Positions 56,566 to 64,000 of a stretch of DNA of 64,000 nucleotides are shown here, piece after piece. Position numbers and translations under genes: made by a program. The notes beneath the pieces were generated by a model. The model was not told the DNA's origin. It worked only from the letters and a program-made list of their open reading frames with translations, and ran no database searches. The stretch's first letter is position 1. Each line of letters starts with the position of its first letter. This DNA is from Eubacteriaceae bacterium (GTDB lineage Bacteria > Bacillota > Clostridia > Eubacteriales > Eubacteriaceae), in assembly GCA_012522805.1 (NCBI GenBank), contig JAAYJS010000016.1, forward strand, positions 58,258-122,257. Reading direction: 5' to 3'.

Positions 56566-57437
56566 GTGCAAGAAAAGGCTTGGGTCGCGGACTCAGCAAT
56601 TTACTCCCCGATTCATTAATGACAACCATCGAAGACAGCGATGAGGAGCAACTCATCGTCAAAGTGGCGACCAATCGCTTGCGCCCCAATCCCAACCAAC
56701 CGCGAAGGGATTTTGCTCTGGAAGAATTGGAAGGTCTGGCAGCCTCCATTAAAGAACAGGGCATCATCCAACCCTTAACCGTTGTTCGAGAGGATAATGC
56801 TTATACCATCGTCTCCGGCGAACGCCGTTGGCGGGCTTCGGAAATGGCGGGTATCAAGGAAGTTCCGGTCATGGTGCGCAACCTGGACTCTCAGGAAATC
56901 ATGGAAATCGCCCTGATCGAAAACATCCAACGGGTGGATTTGAACGCCATCGAAGAGGCACAAGCCTATGCCGCCCTCATGGACAATTTTAATTTAACCC
57001 ATGGGGAAATCGCCATACGGGTGGGGAAGGGCAGAGCCGCCATTACCAATAGCTTAAGGCTTTTGAACTTACCGCAACCCCTCATGGACCAAATCGCTCA
57101 AGGGGCGCTCACGGCCGGCCACGGTCGCGCTCTTTTGGGTTTGGAAGAGGAAAAAGAGATTTTGGAAGCGGCAAAAAAAATTATCCAAGAGCAATTGAGC
57201 GTTCGAGAAACGGAAGCCTTGGTTAAAAAAATGAAAACCTTAAAGGAAGAAGAGCCTGCCGAGTCTAAGCCTAAGGCAAAGGACCCCTATATTGAAAACT
57301 TGGAAAATTGGCTGGTTCATCATTACAACACCAAGGTCGAAATATCGGATCGCAATTACAAGGGGAAAATTACCCTGTCTTACCACTCTTTAGATGAACT
57401 CAACAATCTACTGGATTTATTGGGTTATGAGGAATAA
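56562..57437 (+). CDS. parB: Chromosome-partitioning protein ParB (Spo0J)
   Basis: A 291-residue ParB: GERRWRAS CTP box, ENIQRVDL, HTH GKGRAAITNSLRLLNL and AGHGRALLGL. Arg and Gly at the specificity positions mark it as parS-binding, in contrast to the Gln/Lys/Arg set of the Noc paralogue upstream. It loads on the parS sites at 20475 and 28137 and slides outward as a clamp, recruiting SMC. A C-terminal dimerisation domain is present. Confidence 0.96.
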   Translation: MSARKGLGRGLSNLLPDSLMTTIEDSDEEQLIVKVATNRLRPNPNQPRRDFALEELEGLAASIKEQGIIQPLTVVREDNAYTIVSGERRWRASEMAGIKEVPVMVRNLDSQEIMEIALIENIQRVDLNAIEEAQAYAALMDNFNLTHGEIAIRVGKGRAAITNSLRLLNLPQPLMDQIAQGALTAGHGRALLGLEEEKEILEAAKKIIQEQLSVRETEALVKKMKTLKEEEPAESKPKAKDPYIENLENWLVHHYNTKVEISDRNYKGKITLSYHSLDELNNLLDLLGYEE

Positions 57438-57438
57438 T

Positions 57439-58557
57439 ATGAGAAGCAATTATCAAGTCAATCAATGGATGAATCCCATTGCTGCTGCACTATTGGGCAA
57501 TGTTCTGTACATACTTTTAGTGTTGGGCATCAAGGAAGTCGGAAAATTCTTTCCAATCGGCGGCACAGTTAATTTAATCTACAATTTGGTGGCCATGGGC
57601 ATTGCCCTTTTGTTCTGGATGTTGTATTTTGCCTATATAACGCGAAACATCATCGATAAACGCCACGGCGGTTTTTTTAAATACATCTTTTTAACGAACC
57701 TGCCTATTTTTATTTTTGTAGGTGTAACCACTTTTTTAACCTATTATTCGGATGTTCAAGGCTTTTCTGCCAATTGGAATGCCTTTAACTTTGTCGTTGC
57801 ACCCAGTTTGTTTTGGTTTTTACCCTTTGGTGCCGTCACCTATGTCTGGGATACGATCTCCTTGCCGTTGTGGGTGTATCCTTACCTCGCATTGTTGCTC
57901 ATCCTGCTCTTTCAGTCCTTGGGTATCGCCCTGACGGGGCAATACAGACGTAAAATTTTGCACTTTACGCAAGAACGCCTCAAACGACTGGAGGAACAAG
58001 AAGCGGCGGACTATGCACAGCTCACAGCTAAAGCCATTCAATTGCAACAGATTGCCCACCAAGATCGAAAGAAAAAGAAGAAAAAAATCGATAAAAGCCG
58101 CGTTTGGGAAAGAGACAGCACCCAAATCGTTTATACGGAAAGCTTTGATCTCGTCACAGACGAGATGATCGAAGCTTACAATCAACAACAAAAAGAGCAG
58201 CCGGAGGCAATTGTGGAAGTGGAAGAGGCAGACACGCCCTTGCCGGAGGCCACCGTTCCGGAGGAACCGTCCCATGCTTCACGACCCGACGGGGAACATT
58301 TTATACCCTCGGATCACGCAGCCTCGGTGCAGTCCCAAGAAGATGCAGAAGCACTGCCGGAGGGAATGTTCGTCCCTGCTCAAAAACGTGAGGACAACGC
58401 CGAGCAAGCGCCCGAAGCCTCGGATACCGAGGACAAGCAGGAAACTCCCGACAGTCCCATAGAAGAACAACTGGACGAATCGAAAATGAAAAGCAAAAAC
58501 ATTCAAGCGGAATTGGATAAAATCCGAGACTTGATCAACTGCGGAAAATTAAAATGA
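57439..58557 (+). CDS. Membrane protein of unknown function with charged C-terminal tail
   Basis: A 372-residue protein not recognised as a known family. The first 170 residues hold about five hydrophobic segments (roughly 10-30, 42-62, 75-98, 110-130, 135-165). A basic, possibly coiled-coil stretch follows (ERLKRLEEQEAADYAQL, then KKKKKKIDKSR), and the last 130 residues are acidic and proline-rich, probably disordered. It lies directly after parB and is coupled to CvpA by a 4-nt overlap. Its place next to the chromosome segregation genes is notable. Confidence 0.7.
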   Translation: MRSNYQVNQWMNPIAAALLGNVLYILLVLGIKEVGKFFPIGGTVNLIYNLVAMGIALLFWMLYFAYITRNIIDKRHGGFFKYIFLTNLPIFIFVGVTTFLTYYSDVQGFSANWNAFNFVVAPSLFWFLPFGAVTYVWDTISLPLWVYPYLALLLILLFQSLGIALTGQYRRKILHFTQERLKRLEEQEAADYAQLTAKAIQLQQIAHQDRKKKKKKIDKSRVWERDSTQIVYTESFDLVTDEMIEAYNQQQKEQPEAIVEVEEADTPLPEATVPEEPSHASRPDGEHFIPSDHAASVQSQEDAEALPEGMFVPAQKREDNAEQAPEASDTEDKQETPDSPIEEQLDESKMKSKNIQAELDKIRDLINCGKLK

Positions 58558-59201
58558 GCACCATCGACTTGATTTGTGCCGGTGTTTTTATCGGCTACGC
58601 TTTATTGGGTTATTGGAAAGGAGCAATAAGAACTCTCATCGATATGGTGGGTCTTATTGCTTCTTTTGTCCTGGCCATCACGGTGGCACCGGTCATTGCC
58701 CGGTGGGTCTTGGATCACCCCCAGTGGTCTTTACAGCTACACAGCGCCTTGGCGACCATCGTAGCCAAATTGCTCTTAGCCGGCAAAGGTAACCGCTTTT
58801 TGTCCAGTGTTCTCTCTCCGGAGATCTTCAATGCGCTGCAATCGGGACAAAGCATCGGAGAACCAGAACTGGCCCTAGTCCTAAAAGATTATATGTCTCC
58901 TTTAGCCGGTATCGCAGTACAGATGGTGGTATTCGGCGCTGTTTTTATCGTGTTTGGTTTTGTCATGACTTTTTTGAGACGTCTGGCGAGAAAAACCAAC
59001 GACTTGCCCATTATCGGTGCTGTCAATCGCGGGTTGGGCATGGTATTAGGAGGCATCAAGGGAATGGCCCTGGTGGTTGTGGGCTTGGCCTTTCTTTATT
59101 TTGGCGCCCTCATCGGCCAGAATTTACCGATGCTGACCACCTTGGAGCAAGGCCAGCTGACGGGGCCGGTTATTTTCTGGTTGTCCCAATTCATCACATA
59201 A
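58554..59201 (+). CDS. CvpA family membrane protein
   Basis: A 215-residue CvpA-family protein with four membrane segments and the N-terminal IDLICAGVFIGYALLGYWKGAIRTL that defines the family. In enterobacteria CvpA is needed for colicin V production and bile resistance; in Firmicutes its role is unclear. It overlaps the upstream membrane protein gene by 4 nt. Confidence 0.85.
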   Translation: MSTIDLICAGVFIGYALLGYWKGAIRTLIDMVGLIASFVLAITVAPVIARWVLDHPQWSLQLHSALATIVAKLLLAGKGNRFLSSVLSPEIFNALQSGQSIGEPELALVLKDYMSPLAGIAVQMVVFGAVFIVFGFVMTFLRRLARKTNDLPIIGAVNRGLGMVLGGIKGMALVVVGLAFLYFGALIGQNLPMLTTLEQGQLTGPVIFWLSQFIT

Positions 59202-59211
59202 GGAGGTTGAC

Positions 59212-60135
59212 TTGAACACAATACAGAAGGATTCCCCCATGGGCATTGTCGCTGAAGCGACAGGTGCAACCGGATTTTTACAACAATTGATAGGGAGAAT
59301 CGACCCTTGGTTGATTTTAGAGAAAGCGATCTCCCTGTTGGTCATCGCTTTGTTGACGGTTGTCGTTTTGAAAATTGCCACACACATCATCGACAGAGTT
59401 TTCGATAAGAAAAAAACCGATGTGGACAGTTCACAAATGAGGCGTACCGTCACCTTGAACAACAGTACCAAAACCTTTATCCGATCGCTGATCCTCTTGG
59501 CAGCTGTTTTAATCGCCCTATCTCTTTTTATCGATGTGGGCGCCATTGTGGCAGTGGCCGGTGTGGGTACCTTGGCCATCGGTCTTGGCGCCAAGGGGCT
59601 GGTGGAGGATTTGATGGCGGGTTTTGTCATCATCTTGGAAAACTATTTCGACGTAGGGGACTACGTTACCATAGAATCTCAATACGGGATGATTGAAAGC
59701 ATCGGTATTCGCACCACCACCATTCGAAAAACAACCGGCGAGTTGTTTATCATTCAAAACGGTCAAATCGATCGGGTTCTCAATCACTCCAAGGGTGCTA
59801 TTTTGGGAACCGTGCGCATCGACGTTTCCTACGATGAAAACTTGGTCCAGGTCTTTCAAATCTTGGATCATTTGATGCCGCGGTTGTACGAAGAACGTCC
59901 GGAACTTTTTATGGAACTACCGGAAGTCTTCGGCGTGAGCGACACCAAACCCTCCAGCTTGGAAATCAGTATTTATGCACAATGTACTGCTGCTTTGAAA
60001 ATACGCTGTGAAGCCTACATTCGAAAGAGAATTTTGGAAACCTTTGTAGAAGAGAACATCGCCTTCCCCTACGAGGTGATCACCCTACAGGAACCGGATA
60101 AAGAAGGAAATAAAGGAAACGCCCATGGACAATAG
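59212..60135 (+). CDS. Small-conductance mechanosensitive channel, MscS family
   Basis: A 307-residue MscS-type channel. The pore helix stretch is VAGVGTLAIGLGAKGLVEDLMAGF, followed by the beta domain ILENYFDVGDYVTIESQYGMIESIGIRTTTIR. It has three membrane segments and a soluble C-terminal cage. The start is a TTG at 59212, five bases after AAGGAGG; the next ATG (59239) is too far from that site. It overlaps the DUF951 gene by 11 nt. It probably releases solutes on osmotic downshock. Confidence 0.92.
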   Translation: MNTIQKDSPMGIVAEATGATGFLQQLIGRIDPWLILEKAISLLVIALLTVVVLKIATHIIDRVFDKKKTDVDSSQMRRTVTLNNSTKTFIRSLILLAAVLIALSLFIDVGAIVAVAGVGTLAIGLGAKGLVEDLMAGFVIILENYFDVGDYVTIESQYGMIESIGIRTTTIRKTTGELFIIQNGQIDRVLNHSKGAILGTVRIDVSYDENLVQVFQILDHLMPRLYEERPELFMELPEVFGVSDTKPSSLEISIYAQCTAALKIRCEAYIRKRILETFVEENIAFPYEVITLQEPDKEGNKGNAHGQ

Positions 60136-60301
60136 AAAAACATACCAAAAAGGAGATATGGTCACCTTGAAAAAGGGCCATCCCTGTGGTGCCAACCGCT
60201 GGGAAATTATCCGTACCGGTGTCGATTTTAAGCTGAAATGCGATGGCTGTGGCCATGTGATCATGATGCCGAGAATCAAATTCTTAAAACAAGTCAAATA
60301 A
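60125..60301 (+). CDS. DUF951 family small protein
   Basis: A 58-residue protein: GDMVTLKKGHPCGANRWEII, then KCDGCGHVIMMPR. It carries HPCG and CDGCG cysteine pairs that could bind zinc. DUF951 proteins are regularly found between the mscS-like gene and rpsF in Firmicutes; a role in the replication/translation cluster is assumed but not known. It overlaps the channel gene, so it is probably coupled. Confidence 0.88.
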   Translation: MDNRKTYQKGDMVTLKKGHPCGANRWEIIRTGVDFKLKCDGCGHVIMMPRIKFLKQVK

Positions 60302-60379
60302 GTCGGATTCTGCGCTTAGGGGACGACCCTTAAAAAAATGCAATGATGGTGAAAAAGAATATTTTGTTGTGATTTTGAC

Positions 60380-60408
60380 TTGTATTTTAATCCGGTAATC
60401 GATATAAT
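60380..60408 (+). promoter_or_regulatory. rpsF-ssb-rpsR promoter
   Basis: TTGTAT (60380-60385), 17 bp, TATAAT (60403-60408), about 66 bp upstream of the rpsF ATG. An S6/S18-type autoregulatory leader might be expected in the short 5' region, but I could not recognise its conserved bulge. Confidence 0.65.
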
Positions 60409-60473
60409 GAACAATGCTGTATCCTTGCGCATCTGTATAGAGATACGCCAACAGTCCATAAGGAGGTAAAAAA

Positions 60474-60761
60474 ATGAGAGCATATGAAACCCTAGTGGTC
60501 TTTCGTCCTGATCTAGAGCAGGAAGCTGTCGCTGAACTCGTATCCACTCTGAAGATGATGATTGAAAAAGTCGGAGAAGTAGAGATGGAAGACGATTGGG
60601 GCAGCCGTAAATTAGCTTATATGATCGACGACAAATACACAGAAGGTCATTACTACTTGATACATTTCAAGACCGATGACACTGCTTTGTTGGAAGATTT
60701 AGATCACATTTACAAAGTGAATGACGCTTTTATTCGCTCAATTGTCATTAAACGAGATTAA
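60474..60761 (+). CDS. rpsF: Ribosomal protein S6
   Basis: A 95-residue S6: MRAYETLVVFRPDLEQE at the start, then KLAYMIDDKYTEGHYYLIHFK. It pairs with S18 in the 30S platform. AAGGAGGT precedes the ATG. First gene of the standard rpsF-ssb-rpsR operon. Confidence 0.97.
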   Translation: MRAYETLVVFRPDLEQEAVAELVSTLKMMIEKVGEVEMEDDWGSRKLAYMIDDKYTEGHYYLIHFKTDDTALLEDLDHIYKVNDAFIRSIVIKRD

Positions 60762-60783
60762 ACGAGAAAAGTAGAGGAATACC

Positions 60784-61221
60784 GTGAATAAAGTAATGTT
60801 AGTCGGAAGGTTGACCAGAGATCCCGAATTAAAAACAACCGGAACCGGAAAAAGTGTGGCGACCTTTAGCTTAGCAGTGGATCGTCGCTTCAAATCGGAA
60901 GGGCAACCAACTGCAGATTTTTTCAATATCGTGGCCTGGGGTAAACAGGCGGAAATTATTTGTCAATACCTTTCCAAAGGACGTCAATTGGCAATTAGCG
61001 GACGTCTCCAAACCCGATCTTATACAGCACAGGACAACACCAAACGTTATGTAACCGAGGTGGTATTGGAAGAATTTACCTTTATCGGTTCCGCAAGAGA
61101 TTCCAGCTATCGGGATAACGACGTATCATCACAGCGTGAACCCGCGTCATCCGGTCTTCCAATGGACGATTTCGATGACGAGTTTAAAATTCTGGGCGAT
61201 GACGACGATGTTCCCTTCTAA
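60784..61221 (+). CDS. ssb: Single-stranded DNA-binding protein
   Basis: A 145-residue SSB with an N-terminal OB fold (NKVMLVGRLTRDPELKTTGTGK), a short disordered linker and the acidic tip DDDDVPF that recruits repair and replication partners. The start is GTG at 60784. Shorter linker than many SSBs but complete. Confidence 0.97.
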   Translation: MNKVMLVGRLTRDPELKTTGTGKSVATFSLAVDRRFKSEGQPTADFFNIVAWGKQAEIICQYLSKGRQLAISGRLQTRSYTAQDNTKRYVTEVVLEEFTFIGSARDSSYRDNDVSSQREPASSGLPMDDFDDEFKILGDDDDVPF

Positions 61222-61272
61222 AAGGACAGCGCTGAGCCAAGCCTAGAAGACCTATCACTAGAGGAGGAAAAT

Positions 61273-61503
61273 ATGGGAATGAGACCACCCTTCAGAAGAA
61301 GGAGAAGAGTTTGCGAATTTTGCGAAAGAAAAGACGAAGCGGTCGATTATAAAGATGTCGCAACCCTTCGTAAATACATTTCGGAACGGGGAAAAATTTT
61401 GCCGAGACGTGCCACCGGTACATGTGCCAAACATCAGCGCAAAGTGACGGAAGCCATTAAACGTGCACGCAACGTCGCACTTTTACCCTATCAATCCAAT
61501 TAA
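61273..61503 (+). CDS. rpsR: Ribosomal protein S18
   Basis: A 76-residue S18: [17 protein letters not shown], which keeps the two cysteines of a C+ (zinc-type) S18, and [21 protein letters not shown] strong GAGGAGG precedes the ATG. It ends the rpsF operon. Confidence 0.97.
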   Translation: MGMRPPFRRRRRVCEFCERKDEAVDYKDVATLRKYISERGKILPRRATGTCAKHQRKVTEAIKRARNVALLPYQSN

Positions 61504-61537
61504 TAAAAAGAGGTCGGGTTAAAAGCCCGCCTATTAC

Positions 61538-61587
61538 AAAATCACCCTTTCAAAACCATTCATCTTGGTTTCGAAAGGGTGATTTTT
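61538..61587. terminator. Terminator after rpsR
   Basis: Arms AAAATCACCCTTTC (61538-61551) and GAAAGGGTGATTTT (61573-61586) with an inner AAACCA/TGGTTT pairing, then T. Symmetric enough to serve both rpsR and the converging oxidoreductase locus. Confidence 0.85.
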
Positions 61588-62455
61588 AATTGCAAGCGGT
61601 TTTCGGTGTGTCAACCGGCAGGTCTGACCTATTTGTTTTGTTTTGATTGAAAAGGGATACCAAATTGACGGCACACCATTTGGGCAGCCCTGCGTCCCGA
61701 TACCAAGGCCGAGGGCAGCCCCCCTGGTAAAAGGGTGCGGTGGCCGGCAAAGTAAAGGCTTTGCACATTCTTTAAGGTGCAGGGGCATGAGGGAATGCTT
61801 TGCCCAACGTCCAAGGTCGACATCCAAGCGCCCCGGGTGGCCCCGGTGTAGCTTTCGTAAGTCAATGGGGTGGCGATATCCACAACTTCGATGTGGCCTT
61901 CAATTTGAGGAGCGTGTCGACACAACGCCCCCAGCACTTCATCGGCAAGCCTTTGCTTTTCTGCTTGATAACGCCCTTGTGCCTTTGCTGTCTTCCAATA
62001 ATCGTAGCTGTCTCCCATCAAGGTGGTGGTTACAGCGGTGCAACCCTCCGGAGCATAGGTCGGGTTCTGAGTATAGCAGTGAAAGCCTAAACTTCGGTAA
62101 ACGTGGGGACCGATGGCAATGGGCTCATCGAGGACAAATCCGGGAATTTCCTTGATTAGAGTTTGGAGGCCGATACCGATAAAACAACAATTGGTGGGCT
62201 TGGCCCTTTCCTTCAGTTTTAAAAACCATGGATCGGTGATGGGAAAATCCAATAATTTCTCTGCTGCCAAGGTTTCAGCGGTGACGATGAGGGCAGGGGC
62301 ATTGAGGATTTTGTCCCGGATTCGAACCCCCACGGCCTTGCCGTTTTCCCGGACAATACCGTGGACCTTTGTTTGGTAGCGTATCTCTCCACCCATGGCG
62401 GTAAAGGTATCCGCCATGCGTTTGGCAAAAGCCAAAGAGCCGCCTTGGGGGTAGC

Positions 62456-62483
62456 CCCCATCCCCTGAGGCCATGGTGGCCAG
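62456..62483. repeat. 28-bp direct repeat, copy 1, in the CrtI-like gene
   Basis: A 28-bp sequence (CCCCATCCCCTGAGGCCATG and eight more bases) identical to 62517-62544. Encodes LATMASGDG on the minus strand. Confidence 0.95.
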
Positions 62484-62516
62484 CATTGCCCGCCTGACAA
62501 TACTATCGCTGATTCG

Positions 62517-62544
62517 CCCCATCCCCTGAGGCCATGGTGGCCAG
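62517..62544. repeat. 28-bp direct repeat, copy 2, in the CrtI-like gene
   Basis: Identical to 62456-62483, offset 61 bp. The 33 bases between the copies (62484-62516) are not repeated and carry no stop of their own in the downstream frame. Confidence 0.95.
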
Positions 62545-63679
62545 GCTAAAGAGCAAAGAGGCTGCGCTGTAGTCTTCCGGTACCAGGGTACCCAGCACCA
62601 GTTGAATACCGGGATGCTTAAAGTGCGACAAGTAATCCGTCACCGTCAATCGGTTGGCTCTAGCCATAAGGGGCAAGGAGGGCATCATTTTTAAAATCGT
62701 ACCCAGAGAAGATCTGCGAGGTCCGACTACAGAAACACCTCTCATGTCGCTTATGGGCATTGCCACCCGGGTATAACGCCTGATATCTCTGATCAAACCC
62801 TTGGTTGTTGCCGCATCTTCGGGGGATATGTCGTCAAAATGTTTTTGAAGCTTTTGAAGGTCTCGATAGAGAAAAATCCTTTGTCCTTCATGTTGGACCG
62901 ATCTGTAGGGGTCGTCGTAATACAGCTTGACGGTATCATCCAAAGCACCGACTTCCCGCCACAATGTGTGCAAGGGGTTTTGAGGGGATGAGCCCGTCAG
63001 CCAATGCAATGCCCCTTCAAACAAATAACCTTTTCGTCGCCAGCTGGTACACATACCCCCGGGAAGGGTGTGTTGTTCTAAAATAGTGACGTTTAAGCCA
63101 CTGCGTTGTGCATAGATACCCGCCGCCAAGCCGGCGATGCCTGCACCGATGATCAGTAGATGCTTGCTCAAAAAGAACCTCCATAGTCAATTTTGGATGT
63201 ATCAGAGATGGTATCCAGAAGTATAACCCAAAAATGTGATGTTCAAGTAAAACTTAGATGATGAAAAGATGAAATAGCTTGAGTCATAGACCGGCGAACA
63301 GCACCATTTTTAAGATCCCTTTAAGTCGTGATCCCATGGATGCCGCAAAAAATATCTTTGATCCCGGAGCAATTTTTAAAGAGTAGCAGGTGCTTTTCTC
63401 ATAAACCTTGAATAATCGCGGTTCCCACCGCTTACCGATTTAAAGATGAAAGAAAGGGTAGTGCATTTTAATATTATTTACCCTGTTGTCTCAATAAAAA
63501 ACACATCCTTCAACCATTTTTGTCGGAACGCTTGTTTGTGATAACATCTTATCACATGTGGAAAAATTTTGTCTGCTTTATTCGTAAAAAATAATCGATA
63601 ATTTTTAAATGCACGGATAAAGAGTGTTTTTAAAGGAATATGCTTCGTAAAACAAGCCAGAATACAAGTTATTATTTTT

Positions 63680-63708
63680 TTGACACAATCTGAGAGAGGT
63701 GCTAAGAT
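63680..63708 (+). promoter_or_regulatory. Promoter of the interrupted gldA locus
   Basis: TTGACA (63680-63685), 17 bp, TAAGAT (63703-63708), about 90 bp upstream of the gldA ATG. The rest of 63172-63679 is AT-rich and I see nothing else in it. Confidence 0.65.
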
Positions 63709-63796
63709 CAAAGTGACATCACCGATTCAAGATTGGCGATGAAAAAAGATATTTTGCGCTATTTTGCGTTGAATATCAAAATTGAGGAGGGTTTCC

Positions 63797-63875
63797 ATGG
63801 CAAAAATAATGATCAGTCCGGGAAAATATGTACAGGGTAAAGGGGAATTACAACAATTGGGTACTTATGTGGCAC
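63797..63875 (+). pseudogene. gldA: Glycerol dehydrogenase, N-terminal fragment cut by an IS
   Basis: The first 26 codons read MAKIMISPGKYVQGKGELQQ then LGTYVA, the typical start of GldA-type glycerol dehydrogenases. The frame then meets the IS left end, whose own bases complete an Arg codon and a TAA. GAGGAGG lies before the ATG and a TTGACA promoter further upstream, so the gene was functional before insertion. The remainder should resume beyond the window. Confidence 0.85.
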
Positions 63876-64000
63876 GATAAAGTCCATATAATTGTGTAAA
63901 AGTTAAAAGGCCATGTAACAGCCCTTTTTACGGTACAATGTTTTTAACCACAAAAACATACCCAGGAGGACGTTACATGACCCAAGTACATTTTACACTG
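63876..64000 (+). mobile_element. IS256-type insertion sequence, left end (runs off window)
   Basis: The left terminus GATAAAGTCCATATAATTGT matches, from memory, the IS256 end GATAAAGTCC(G)TATAATTGT with one change. It is followed by TACGGTACAATG and a CCCAGGAGGA ribosome site as in IS256. The element joins gldA after 63875; the 8 bases before the junction (TGTGGCAC, 63868-63875) should be repeated at the right end if the usual 8-bp target duplication occurred. Confidence 0.88.
63977..64000 (+). CDS. IS256-family transposase, first 8 codons (truncated by window end)
   Basis: ATG ACC CAA GTA CAT TTT ACA CTG encodes MTQVHFTL, the known start of IS256-type mutator transposases, behind AGGAGG. 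The rest lies outside the window. Confidence 0.85.

Larger units (their letters stand above)
61629..63171 (-). pseudogene. CrtI-like FAD-dependent oxidoreductase, split by a 61-bp insertion
   Basis: A phytoene desaturase/carotenoid isomerase-type flavoprotein. The N-terminal piece (63171-62503, 222 residues) has the FAD fold LLIIGAGIAGLAAGIYAQRSG and PGGMCTSW. It stops as ...LATMASGDGANQR. The C-terminal piece (from about 62522 down to 61629) resumes with ATMASGDGGYPQGGS and ends with the FAD motif YFAGHRTLLPGGLPSA. Removing 61 bp (one 28-bp repeat copy plus 33 unrelated bases) restores one reading frame of about 493 residues, the expected size. So the gene was intact until recently, or the assembly has an error here. 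The substrate of the intact enzyme is unknown. Confidence 0.85.

Noticed and set aside
63478..63711. 77-codon minus-strand frame upstream of gldA
   Set aside because: No ribosome site, AT-rich composition, overlaps the gldA promoter.

Overview
The window covers the replication origin of a low-to-moderate GC anaerobic Firmicute, most likely a member of the Clostridia. The evidence is the classic gene order rpmH-rnpA-yidD-yidC-jag-mnmE-mnmG-rsmG-noc-parA-parB and dnaA-dnaN-rlbA-recF-gyrB-gyrA, DnaA boxes of the TTATCCACA type, and strong AGGAGG ribosome binding sites. URO-D-type methyltransferase paralogues, an FmdE protein and corrinoid/siderophore-type ABC importers suggest a strict anaerobe. 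I do not assign a genus. I saw no rRNA or tRNA genes and no CRISPR array.

Layout. 1-8.2 kb: an AI-2E-family transporter, a tandem pair of URO-D-family proteins about 90% identical to each other, and a binding protein/permease/ATPase importer on the opposite strand. 8.2-14.2 kb: a minus-strand operon of SorC-type regulator, AraM-like sn-glycerol-1-phosphate dehydrogenase, AraL/NagD-like HAD phosphatase, GutM-like protein, three glucitol-type PTS components and its own HPr. 14.7-17.4 kb: a P1B metal ATPase facing a TetR regulator. 17.4-20.2 kb: a cluster for Hsp33, acylphosphatase, a lipid kinase and a membrane protein. 20.5-27.7 kb: plus-strand YedK, SGNH hydrolase, CofE-like ligase, MurA, polysaccharide deacetylase, YycJ and HtrA. 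28-37.7 kb: TetR, MetA, NUDIX, a long noncoding stretch, prolyl-tRNA editing protein, DUF924, then a second importer operon led by FmdE behind a transcription attenuator.

37.9-39.7 kb: the bipartite origin on both sides of dnaA. From there to 61.5 kb almost everything is plus-strand and co-directional with replication: replication and gyrase genes, rpe, a phosphoesterase, the rpmH-to-parB block, an unknown membrane protein, CvpA, MscS, DUF951 and rpsF-ssb-rpsR. At the right edge are two damaged loci: a CrtI-like oxidoreductase split by a 61-bp insertion carrying a 28-bp direct repeat, and a glycerol dehydrogenase gene cut after 26 codons by the left end of an IS256-type element that runs off the window.

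Chromosome organisation is the best connected theme. The window holds ParA, ParB and a ParB-paralogue with Noc-type specificity residues. It also holds two perfect 16-bp parS sites (one inside a 38-nt terminator-like palindrome) and one perfect 16-bp Noc-binding site, all left of the origin.
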